A stretch of 64,000 nt of DNA from Capricornis sumatraensis (taxonomy: Eukaryota; Chordata; Mammalia; Artiodactyla; Bovidae), in assembly GCF_032405125.1 (NCBI RefSeq), contig NC_091072.1, positions 8,955,001 through 9,019,000 on the forward strand, written 5' to 3'. Positions 12,101-24,100 of this stretch are shown piece by piece. Below the pieces are notes generated by a model, which was given only the letters and a program-made list of their open reading frames with translations, was not told the DNA's origin and did not search any database. Made by a program: the position numbers and the translations under genes. Positions within the stretch are counted from its first letter, which is position 1. Each line of letters begins with the position of its first letter.

Positions 12101-15100
12101 CGAGAGAGGTGGCTAGGGGTGACCGGTGTCCTCGGTCTCTTCCCGGGGGCCAGGGTGCACGACTGGGATGCGGAAGGCTCTATCGTCTCCTACCTGCAAG
12201 AGGCTGCACACGGCTCCCGGCCAGAGGAGGCCCCGCTGGACCCACACTCATTCCAGAGAATGGTCGGCGGCTCGCCGGAGCTCGAGGAGGGCCCAGGGCC
12301 TGTGGCTGAGCAGTCCGAGGTCGGCAGGGAGCGGAGACCACCCGGCCCCCAAGAGTGGACGCAGGAGGCTGGCGGCACCTTCTCCCTCCAGGTAAAGGTG
12401 GGCGCCCTCGGGCAGGGCCCCCCTGATGCTCCGCCCAGAGGACCAGGCCCCCGGCATCTGCTCACTCTCTCAGACCCCCGCTGGGAGTGGTTTCTCTATA
12501 AAGGTTGGGGCAGTGGCTTCTCTTTCTGTCTGCCCACCTGTCGGCCTCTGTGACCCCTCTGAGGGCGGGGAGGGGGTCTCCTTGATGGGGGTCCAGAGAC
12601 TCCCAAGCACACCTATGATGCCCCCTTCCTGCTCCCCACTGCCGGCCGCTCTTCATATGCCCAAGGTGGTCACAGGATCAGAGGGGGGCTCTGTAGTTGA
12701 TGTTCAGTTGCTAAGTCATGTCTGACTGTTTGCGACCCCATGTACTGCAGCACGCCAGGCTTCCCTGTCCTTCACTATCTCCCCCAGAGCTTGCTCAAGC
12801 TCATGTCCATTGAGTCGGTAACGCCATCCAACCATCTCATCCTCTGTCACCCCCTTCTCCTCTTGCCTTCTATCTTTCCCAGCATCAGGGTCTTTGGAGG
12901 GCTGATTTTGTTTGTTTTCTTTTTCCGTCATGTTTTAGGAAGAAGGGCTTAGAACCCAGAGGCCTGGCCGCTGGCTGATTTGGGTCTTACCCAGTCTTTG
13001 GGGCCAATAACCAGCTACTCTCCTCCAGGCCCCTGGGTCCCCTTGTGTAAATGGGGTAGAGAAAGGATTGTCGCCAGGATTCCCGGGGGTGTCTGTGCCC
13101 ACGCAGGTGGATCCCCATAGGGACAGGCTGGGACGGGGGGCAACCGCCGCACAGGCTGTGGCCTCCACCCTCCCTTCAGTTCAGTTCAGTTCAGTTGCTC
13201 AGTCGTGTCCCCGCTACTTACTTTATTTATTGTTTTGTCTTGACTCCTCCCCATTTCTGTGGACATCTGTTTCAATGTGTTCTTTGAAACTTTTTTGTAT
13301 TGTGAAAAATTACAAATAGATACAAAACCAGATAGGATAGTCTATTACCTTCCAGCGCACACACACTTCCCCCTGACATTATCTTGAAACTAATCCCAGA
13401 TGTCATGATCTTGCACTGCGTGCTCATTCGCTTCAGTCATGTTTGACTCTTTTCAACCCCATGGATCGTAGCCCACCAGGCTCCTGTGTCCATGGGATTC
13501 TCCAGGCAAGAATACTGGAGTGGGTTGCCATGCCCTCCTCCAGGGAATCTTCCCAACCCAGGGATGGAGCCCAGGTCTCCCGCATTGCGGGTGGATTCTT
13601 CACCCTCTGAGCCACCAAGCAAGCCCATGAATACTAGAGAAGGTTGCCATTTCCTCCTCCAGGGGGTCTTCCCAACCCAGGGATGGAGCCCAGGTCTCCC
13701 GCACTGCGGGTGGATTCTTCACCCTCTGAGCCACCAGGAAAGCCCACGAATACTGGAGTGGGTTGCCATTTCCTCCTCCAGGGGGTCTTCCCAACCCAGG
13801 GATCCATCCCTCCTCTCTCACATCTGCATCTGCAGGCGGGTTCTTTACCACTAGTGCCACTTGGGAAGCCCGTTATGATCTTGACATAATTTCAAAAAAT
13901 AATAATTTTATTCATTTGTTTACTTTTGGCTGCGCTGGGTCTTCGTTGGCGCGGGCTTTTCGCTGGCTGCAATGAGCGGGGACCGCTCTTCCTTGCGGTG
14001 GCGTCTCCTGCTGCTGAGCGCGGGCCGTAGGCGTGTGGGCTTCAGTCGTTGCTGCACACGGGCTCACGGGCCCTGAAGCTCGGGCTCAGTCTTTGCGGCG
14101 CACTGGGTTTAGTTGCTCCGCGGCACGTGGAGTCTTCCCGAACCAGGGATTGAACCCATAGCCCCTGAATTGGCAGGTGCATTCTTATCCACAGAGCCAC
14201 CAGGGAAGTCCTCGACATCGTGTTAATTTGTGTTTGTATGAAGTGCGAGTCACTGCTCTGTAAACGCGTATCGATACTTGCAGCACATGCGTAGCGGGTG
14301 CTCAGCGCCTCCACGGTCCCTCGTCTTCCGTGTGCGCATGTCCTCTTCCGCCCTCCCCTTCACTGCCGGCTTCTCCCCTCGCCCCTGTCCCAGCCCGAGC
14401 CTCGCAGGCGCCTCTGAGGACCCCAGGACCAGGCGGGCTCCGCCATGGCCGGGGCTGCTGGCTGCCAAGAGGTGCCAGGAATTAAACAGAGTTTTATTTA
14501 GAAGGCGTCCCTGCCAAGGACACGCCTCCGGTGGCCAGGCCGCTGCGCCTGTTTGTAACCCCAGGCCACCCCGGGCGTTCTTGGTGGTCGGACTGCACCC
14601 GCTTCTGCGACGCCTGATTATGCGCACTTGTCCCAAAGCACCAGGCCCACCCCCCCAACCCTGGGTCTGTGCCCCCCACCCCACCGAGAGTCCTGGGGAG
14701 GACACCGCACAGGAGCCTGTCTGTGCTCGGCTTCGTGGGGCGGGGGAGGACTGGAGAGAAGGCAGGATCCTGGAGAAGCAAGCCCCCCAGGGTCATTGTG
14801 CCCAGCTGCCTCGTTTACAGATGAGGAAACTGAGTCCCAGGAGGCCCGGCGCCAGGGCAGGGAGAGTCCCAGACCTCCCGGTCCGGGTCCCAGGAGCGGG
14901 CAGGGCCCGTGCCTCCCGGTCTAGGGCAGATGGGAGGGTGGGCGAACTGTCTCTTCATGGTCTCCTGGGGCCCCGGGGGCTGATTAATCGAGAGGCCTGT
15001 TTAAGGTGACAGCGTGCAGAGCACCTGTTGACTGGTATTTCAGTGAGCCTCAAAGCACAGTGGGGACTCGGGGTGGGGGGGTGACTATAACTAGGGACCT

Positions 15101-18100
15101 CAACCTGGAAGGCAGCCAGCCCCTCTCTTCGACCCAGTGGGCAGCATCTGACCTTGGGCTCCTGGCCCAGGCTCAGACCCAGGGCTCCGGGGCCCCCTGC
15201 ATGCGCCGTGTCTGCGTCCCCGGTGCTCCTGTGTTGCGATGAGACAAGTCATTAACCTCTCTGTGCGTCAGCTGCCCTTGTGTGACGTGGGAACACCAGA
15301 GACACGATGGTGTTAATCTGAGTTGATGTGTAAAAGGGCATGCAGAGCCCCCCCGGGCAGCAGGCCGCGTGGGGTGAGGGCCGTCACGGTCCCTAGCGGT
15401 GGGTGAGCTCACAACCCACCCTTGTCTTGACGGCTGGAGAAACCGAGGCCCAGAGGAGCGTCCCCCCATTCCCAGCCACCCTGCTAGGCCTCCAGCCACC
15501 CCGCTAGACTTCTGCAGGGTCGGGGTGCCAGTCCTGATCCAGGTTCTTCCCGCCACGCCCGCTGCTGCCCAGAGAGGAGCAGCCCCATCCTGGAAATGGG
15601 ACTCCTTTGAGCCTCAGCTGCTGGGCTGCCTTGGGGAGCCAGGGCTGCAGAGGCGAGTTGCGGGTGCCTGGTTCCTGACCCTGGCGCTGCCAGCCCCGCC
15701 CGGGGAAGAGCTGTGACGGAGAGGCCTTAAATAGACACACCGGGGACTCACTTGCATTTAGGATGGCTGAGCTGCCTAAGGCAGGGCAGGGGGCCGACGA
15801 GGGCCGCGGGGCTCATGAAATCACACGGGCTCCGAAGGTCCCCTCCACCAGTGCTGGACGCCTGTGCTCCCGGGGCTGACCACTCACCCCGGGGGGGTGC
15901 TGTTTTTGAAACAAACCCTGCACCCTCCAGGGTGTTAGCTGGCTCCACCCCATGAGCAAGCGAGTGGACATCCCCGTGGTCCTGGCGGTAGCCGCCTAGG
16001 ACACACACCAGGAACCGCATTCTGCAGACGTCTGATTTTTTTCCCGAGTCCTGAATGGGACCCTTTTCCTGGGCACGGCTAAAGCTGCCTCTGGCTGGCA
16101 CAGGGGCGGGCTCTCAGTGGTGAGGGTGGGGGCGGCGTTGTTCACAACGCCCTTTAACACGCAGGTCTGGTGCCCGGGACGCGCACACCTGCCGGCTTCC
16201 CTCTGGCCTCGCCAGACAGCCCGGGGCAGCTGGCTCGGGAGCTAGAATTACTGGGGCCTGACGTCAGCCAGGCCGGGGGCAGAGGCGGGCGCTCAGCCGG
16301 GCGGGCACTCGGGCGGCAGTTCCACTGTGGGGGCCCTGCAGCCTCCCGTGCACGGGGGAGAATGGAGCGGGTCCCGGGGGGCCTCCAGAGTCCCCAGGGA
16401 GAATGAGTGGCTGGCGCCGCCGCCCTGGCTCCGCAGGCCCTGGAGGCCTGGGCTGGTGAGCAGTCAAGGATGTGGACCTTCATCACCCAGCTCCTGGTCA
16501 CCCTGGTGCTGCTGGGCTTCTTCCTGGTCAGCTGCCAGAATGTGGCGCACATCGTCCGGGGCTCCCTGGGCTTCGTGCTCAAGCACGTCCACCAGGAGCT
16601 GGACAAGGAGCTGGGGGAGAGTGAGGGGCTGAGTGACGACGAGGAGACCATCTCCACCAGGGTGGTCCGGCGCCGGGTCCTCCTGAAGGTAACCCAGGGT
16701 GGGGTGGGGGCACGGGGGTTGCCAGACCGGATGCCCCGCAGGAAGAGAAGTCGAGCGGCCTGGCTGGGGGGCGCTGGGGATGTCAGGCCGGAGCTGGGTG
16801 GCACTTCCCCGCCCTCCCCATCCCCCGTCCCTCATGATGGCTGAGAAGGCTCCGCTCTGTGACTCAGGAAGCTGGCCCTCCTCCTGCTTCTGTCCACAAC
16901 CAGCTCAGGGAGGCAGCAAGACCCTGCACCTTGGGGCGCAAGCGTCTGTGGCTGGGGCATTCTTCCCTTTAATGTGCCGTCTGAGTAGACGTCAGGCTCT
17001 CCCTCCCTCTCCTGGGAGTTCCTCCGTCAACCTGTTTTGCCCACTCCGGGGCATGATGGCAGGGATCTGTCACTCAGCACTCCTGTGAGCCTGGGCTCCC
17101 CTCCTGACCTCAGGCCCAGGGTCCCCCACGGTGCCCCACCCCCCGCCTCAACTTGGAGCAGCCACTGGTCAGTCCAGCTCACTTCTTGCTGAGTTTCGGT
17201 TTCCTGCCAGGGTGGGGTCTGATCAGACTCTGGCTGCTGCTGCTACTGCTAACTTATTTCCTTATTGGGCTTCCCTGATGGCTCAGTGGGTAAAGAATCC
17301 GCCTGCAATGCAGGAGACCCATGTTCAATTCCTGGGTTGGGAAGATCCGCTGGAGAAGGGAACGGCTACCCACTCCAGTATAGCCTGGAGAGCTCCATGG
17401 ACTGTATAGCCTACATCGGACGCGACGGAGGAACTTTCGCTTCCCCTTTCTTTCCATCTCATCCCCCCTTATCCATCTCGAGTTTTCTCCCTTCCTCTGA
17501 TTCCAGGGGAATGAGCTTCAGAATATTCCAGGGGAGCAGGTGACGGAGGAGCATTTTACGGATGAGCAGGGCAACGTCGTCACCAAGAAGGTGGGTGCGG
17601 AGTCCCCCCTGAGCCGGGCAGAGGGCTTTGGGCTCACCCTCAGCTTCTTGCTGCCACCCGGCTCAGATGGGACGGTTTGGGTACCTGCCACAGTTCCAGA
17701 CATGGTGGTCCTTACTTTGCCTGATACAGCCTGAGCTCAGCTGGGGCGGCTGTGTTCCAGAAGGATGGGGCCCTGTGGGTACAGCCCAAACCTAGTCCTG
17801 TGACGCCTGACCCTGGAAACAGCTGTGTGACAGTAGTATTGGGGTCCCCATGGAGCTTCCTGAGATAAAAAGGATGTGAGAACGCATGGGGTTGGCAGAA
17901 AGTTTACACCAGGAGCTGTGATTCTGCCGGACAGGGGCTGTGCTGGCTGAGAATGACCGGTGTGGCTCCAGGGCACACACTCGGCCGGAGCAGGGCCTGG
18001 TCTTTCCTTTCGCACAAGGAGCTTCATGCTTATGCGTATTCTCACCTTCCCACTCCTTGCACACGGTCGGTGCAGAGCAGATAGTCATTGGCATATTCAG

Positions 18101-21100
18101 ATGTGTGAGTAGGGAGCAGACAGTCGAAGTGACAGACACGCCCTCCCCATCAGGGGCTCACTGTCGTGCAGGGAAGACAGGGTAAACGTCCATCACACAC
18201 CAGCAGGCAGAATGGATCCCTTGGGCTAGAGATGGAAGTCACAGCATCAGACCCACTTGTCCCTGAGCCCCGCTGAGACCCCCCACAAATTCCAGGCCTT
18301 CTGAGACCCCCCAGTGCAGGCTCCACACCCAACCAGGGGGATCAGAGGCCGCCCCTGACCTTGACCACAGGGAAGGGTGCCTGGGGCCACAGCCCGCGCC
18401 CACCGCACCACCCCCTGGGACCTGCCCCCTTTCAAGCTCTTCCTCGACGGCTTCCCCAAGCCCCCTTCTGCCCTCCCTCTCATTTTTCCAGATCATTCGC
18501 AAAGTTGTTCGCCAGATAGACCCGTCTGGAGCCGATGACACCCAGGAGCTCGAGGAGGTGATTTCCAGGGGGCCCCCGGAGGACCCTAGTGAGATGGAGG
18601 CGGACGTTGATTCCTTTATGACTCACGCCAAGGTACTGCCGGGGCCGCGGCCTCCCAGGCCCTCACCCTTCCGAGGGGCTGGCCCGTGACCTCCGCTGCC
18701 CCCTGCGCCAGCCTGCCTGGGGCTCTCCTCTCACCTGTCTGCCGGCTCCCCCTCGAGCCTCCTGGCACTGGTGGCCCCTCTCCCGCCGCCTCTGTAGGGT
18801 GTCTGTCCTCTCTGGCCTTCCCGCCGTCTCTCTGTGTGATCTGTCCTGCCTTCTGTCTGAACTGCTGTCTCCAGGTGGAGCGGAGAGGAAGTGGCCTGCA
18901 GCCGGACCTGATAGAGGGCAGGAAGGGGGCTCAGATAGTGAAGCGGGCCAGCCTCAAAAGGGGGAAGCAGTGATCTCCAGCCCCTCCTGTGGAATGGCCT
19001 CTTTGGAGGTAACACAGGCATCAGTCTTGTCTGCATGGCCCGGTCTCCCGCTGACCCCACCCCCAACCTCCGCCACTTCGCATCCCCATCCTTCCGCCAA
19101 ATCCCGCCTCTCCCAGCATGAAGTGGGAGGACCAGGCATTGCTGTGGTCTCCAAGCTCAGACTCCCGCTTACTAACAGTGCCCTCTGAGCTGTTTCCTCC
19201 CCGAGAGAACCGTCACAGCCTCTGCTGACCCGTTCCTCGGGAGTGCAAAAACAGACACGGGACACGTGCTTCCCTGAGTGAGAAGCACAGGGTGCATCTC
19301 CGCAGGATCGTTATCCTGGAAGCCCAGCCCAGCAAGGGAGCCTGGGTGGGCGGGGGGCAGGGCCTCGGAGGGTGCACTGGGGTCCGCTAGCTGTGAGGTT
19401 TCAGTGCACGTGCCCAGGAAGATTGGGGAGAGGCCTGGAACCCATCTGTGCCTTGAACCCGGAATCCAAGGCTTCCATCCTCCTTGGTGTTTCCTGAAGT
19501 ATGTGACTCCCTGGCTTTCTAGGAAGAGGCAAAGTTAACAACAGGAGGCTGTAGTGGCGACGGTGGCTGGAGGCGGGGGGTGCCTGGGCGTGATGTGAAG
19601 TGCAGGAGGGAAGGAGGCCATGAAGACACCGCGAAAGCTCTCCAGTGGGCTGAGCAGTGCTGGGCGGGGGCAGCGGGGGTGGCGGGGGCGGCGGGGGCGG
19701 CGGTGGGGGGGGGGGTGCTTCAAGGCCAGCTTGGACCTGCGTCCTCCCTGACGGGTCCTGTACTGAGCTGCCCCGAGGCCCTTCGCTGTGCCCAGCTCGG
19801 GTCAGCTCAGTACCGGGCGCGTCGGGGTGGGAGTCGGCCGGAAGCAGGAAGCATGTGGCCCCGGTGCCCACACGCGCACAGGGTTGTTGTCACTTACACC
19901 CCCAGGGCCTGGCCCTGGGCCCACGGCCAGCAGGCTCGCTTTCTGCACTCGGCAAAAAAAAAAAAAAACAAACACGCAGGGCTGCTGTCTCCCGAGCCCC
20001 CAGAAGTGCTGACTCTGGGCTTCCCTCAGCACTTGGGGGAAAAAAAAAAGTCTGGCCCATCCAGTCATAGGATAAAATTAGACCTGACTTCTCAGCAGCT
20101 TAAGGAGGTCACCATGTTAACCCCCACACTGCCAGGGTCCCAGTGGGCTGCTGGTTTAGAGCATCAGCTGTGGTCAGTCCTGGAAACAATCCAGAGGTGC
20201 AGATACTTTGAGAAAGCACAGTGGAAGGCAGAGGACACTCTTGGGCCTTATTTTGCATAGGGCAGCGACGCTCGGCTCGGGTTCTGCTGATGTTCCTGAA
20301 CAGGAGACAGGTGGCCTAGACTGCAGGCAGGGGGAAGGACGGAACCTAGACATTTGGAAATTTTTTTCTGTAGATCTGCAAAGTGGCTGAACCCCGCCAT
20401 ACACACACACATACACACACGCGCACGCGCACGCGCACGCGCGCGAGATGCAGGTCCAAGACCATCGGGTGTGGGTGGTGGGGTGCAGAGCGGCCAGGCT
20501 ACCACCTAGGGCTGAGGCTTCTGCCAGGAAGAGGCCAGGGAAGTGTGCAGTGCTGGGGCCAGCATGGAGGAGGCTCCTGTCTGGTCCCCAGAACCCAGGG
20601 GACAGCCTGCAATGCTCTACCCTCTGAGCAAGACAGACTGCAGACAAGATGGGGAAGGGGTTGAGGGCTCTCAGTCCTGCATGCTTTGCTACCTGCCACT
20701 TGCAAGCTTGCACAGGCCCCCGGGGTTCATGGATTCCAAACAATTGCTAACTTGCACAGTCGCCTACTAGCTACAGTTCATTGTAACCCCCAAACCCAGC
20801 ATGCCCAGCGCTTCCCTCCCGGGGCCTTTCAGGGATGTGCAGGGGGTGAAGCACTGAGTCCCCTGCGGGCCTGTTCCCAGTGGAGGTCAAACAAGGCGAC
20901 CCTCTCTCTGTCCCTCTTTCAGATCACATTCAGATCCAGTGTCCTTTTGGTGTCTAATTTGTGCCACCTTTTTAAAAATTTTTGTTGCATCTTTGTGCTC
21001 TTGGTGGGTGATTTTGCTGTTATAAATGGTCCTGCCATCTAGTGTCGCTAAGAGCAGCAGGGCTGTGGTGGGCAGAGTGGAGAAAATCCGTGTGTTAGAT

Positions 21101-24100
21101 GAGCTTCATTCAGTCATGAGTTAGAGCTCTGCGGGACACGAGTTCAGTATTAATAATGCAACAATATCCAGTTGACCCTTGAACAACTTGGGACTTAGGG
21201 GGCACTGACCCTCCAGGCAGTTAAAAATCTCAGCACTGCTCTGTCTGCCTAAAAAAATAAAGGCTTTGATGAAAGACTCACCCCCAGGGCAAGAAGCTGG
21301 AACAGTCTGGATAGAATCCTGGGTTCAAACCCTCATTCTTTCAACTCTGCGTGCTGTGATCTGTAATCCAATATGAACTTGACCCCACCCTCAGTTCTTT
21401 TAAAGATCCTGTGAAATGAAAATGCAAGTACTGTATTTATTGAAAAAGAAAGCCAATGTATAAGTGGGTCCGTGCAGTTCAAACCCATATTGTTCAAGGG
21501 TCAGTGGTACATTAAATATGTTGTCTTTGATCAGAAATACACAGGGTTGTGTGTTCATAGGTTGAAAAACATGTCATGACCAGAGGCTGGCAGGAACCCT
21601 GAGCAGCACTTTGCTGGGGAGCAGTGGTCCAGGCCTGGCTAATTCAAGGGTCCTGGCGACTGGAGAGAACATGCCCCCTGCAGACAATGAGAACTAACTG
21701 TTTGAGAGAGAGTGGAAGCTAGGCAGGGGTCCAGGGTCCAGGCCTGGCTCCTCCTGCTTCTCAAGCTTCCGTCTCCTACGGGGAGGATGAAATTACTCCC
21801 TCTGAATGCTTGTCACTCCGATGCTGTTGTTGTTTAGCCACTAAGTTGTGTCTGACTCTTTGCAACCCCGTGGACTATATAGCCCAGCAGGCTTCTCTGT
21901 CCATGGGATTTCCCAGGCAAGAATACTGGAGTGGGTTGTCATTTCCTTCTAGGCTTAAAAATAACCATGGTAACCGTGAGGGCAACCATGAGGAGTAAGG
22001 AGAATACAAGGTGTATCCTGGCACTCAGCCAACTGCAGGTCTTATGTGCAGCGTGACCCAGGCAGGTCAGCTGACCTCTCCAAGCCTCAGGTGCCCCAGC
22101 ATCTTCCCCCTGTGGGGTGGTTATGGCAACCTGTGGGTTTACGTTCGTGAAAGGATTTTCTAAATTGTCCAGTCCCGGTCCACTGATTCTCAAAGTGCTG
22201 CCCACATCCCGGTATCACCCTCATCTGGGCACCTGGTGCAGTGCAGACTCCCGGCCCTGCCCAGCACTACTGAACCACGGTCCTGGAGCTCGGGACTGGG
22301 GCAAGCTCCAGGGATTTTGATGCAGACTGAAGAGTGGGTTAGTAGGACCCGTTCTGGTTTTTCTTCCCAAATTGCCTAGAGATCCTGCGGCACAGCTGTA
22401 GACTTGACGCCTAAAAGGTGAGCTGAGTGAGACGGCGACAGTTGGTTCAAAGCAGGGGAACAGCCCAGAGGGCAGAAGACCCTGACGCCCGGTGCCCACT
22501 CCAGTTCTGCCCCTATCCCACCTGCCCTGGGGGAGGATTTTGCATGAGTTCCGGCAGGTCGGGGAGGGAGCTTCCTAGTCGCATTGAAGCATCGAGGTAA
22601 TTGCCGTGGAGTCAAGCCTGGGCAGTGCGCAGCAGGCAATAGCAGCTGGTGGGTTTTGCTCTAGGTCCAAGAATCAGGGTGTCAGCGCTGCCAGGGCACA
22701 GCAGGGAACAGGCAGCCTATACCCTCTAGGTTAGAGGTGCCCAGCTGGGTGCTGGGCAGTGCCACGCATGGGACAGCTGTCGCTTTTTTCGTTTCCTTTT
22801 TCAAGAGACACTTTTCATTCAGACATTGTGGTTGTAAGGCCTTGTGTTAGCTCTGACCAAAGAAAGTATTTTAATAGTAAATAAGTAACTGTTAGCCCCT
22901 TCAGTCGTGTCTGACTCTTTTCAACCCCCGCACCACACCCCTCTGTCCATGGGATTTCCCAGGCAAGAATACTAGAGTGGGTTGCCATTTCCTTCTCTAG
23001 GGGATTTTCCCAACCCTGGGATCGAACCCAGGTCTCCTGTATTGCAGGCAGATTCTTTACTGTCTGAGCCACCAGGGAAGTCCAGAGTATTTTAATAAAT
23101 GAAAGTTAACCTATAAAGAACCCACCTGCCGGTGCAGAAGACCTAAGAGACTCGGGTTCAATCACTGGGTCGGGAAGATCCCCTGGAGAAAGGAATGGCC
23201 ACCCACTCCGGTATTCTTGCCTGGAGAATCCCATGGACAGAGGAGCCTAGCGGGCTACAGTCCATGGGGTCGCAAAGAGTCGACACGACTGAAGCGTCTT
23301 AGCACAGCACAGTCTCCGTAGGAGGAGACGAGGAGGGCTGAGGCCATATTTTGCTTACTTTCCTCTTTTAAGTGACAGTCCACTCTCACCCCCAGCCTCC
23401 GCAGGTGTGGAGCCTGGGGCTACAGGATAGAGGAGATACCCCCAGACTCTGGGAGGGGTGGGGGCCAGTGGCACACACAGAGAAATGACATGAGGGGAAA
23501 AGCCTGACCTGCCCAGCCACTTGGAGCTGCAGGTGGCTGTCGTCTTAGCGTTTTGGGGGGTGAGACCTTTCTGGAGGGGCACCCACGGCAGTGGCGACCA
23601 GAGGTCTGCACTTCCTGGCCACCCCTGCCGCTGCCGGCTGGTCCCAACGCCTCCTGGAGCTGAACTCACCCAGAGACAGGAAGAGCAGTTACCCCAGAAT
23701 CATCCCTCTCCGCCTTGAACCTTCTCCTCTGCTCTGTGTCAGGGCCAAAGAGCGGGAGGAAGATCCTAGCTATCTTCGCCAGGCTCAGGATTTTGAAAGG
23801 GCTCTTACATGAGGTGTGCACAGCACTAGGGTAGGCACTCCGGAGCCCACAGGAAGGGTATGTATGTGCACGCTCAGTCGCTTCAGTCGTGCCCGACTCT
23901 TTGCGACCCCATGGACTGTAGCCCACCAGGCTCCTCTGTCCGTGGGATTCTCCAGGCATGAACACTGGAGTGGGTTGCCATGCCCTCCTCCCGGGGATCT
24001 CCCTGACCCAGGGATCAAACCCGAGTCTTTTACATCTCCTGCAGTGGGAGGCAGGTTCTTTACCACTGGCACCACCTGGGAAGCCCCCCTCACAGGAAGA

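Larger units (their letters stand above)
9133..12153. other. ANK1: ANK1 intron with GATA-site cluster and a transposon remnant
   Basis: Unique sequence with a 12-G run at about 9190 and paired GATA motifs at 9613 and 9668 (listed separately). A DNA-transposon remnant lies at 10622-10832. The rest is GC-rich with no supported gene. Confidence 0.55.
12392..16469. other. ANK1: ANK1 intron up to the sANK1 promoter
   Basis: Contains Bov-tA copies, a 119-bp tandem triplication, a CHR SINE, a MIR-like patch at about 14805-14835 (tacagatgaggaaactgag), then GC-rich unique DNA leading into the muscle promoter. No additional exon is supported. Confidence 0.55.

Noticed and set aside
14278..15009. 243-codon open frame in the ANK1 intron
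   Set aside because: GC-rich intron with no recognisable product, no splice context and a MIR-like repeat inside.
18633..18874. Intron retention joining 18632 to 18875 to make one long C-terminus
   Set aside because: In-frame stops lie in the interval, and both splice borders are strong. Splicing 18632 to 18875 remains possible but gives a form I cannot confirm.
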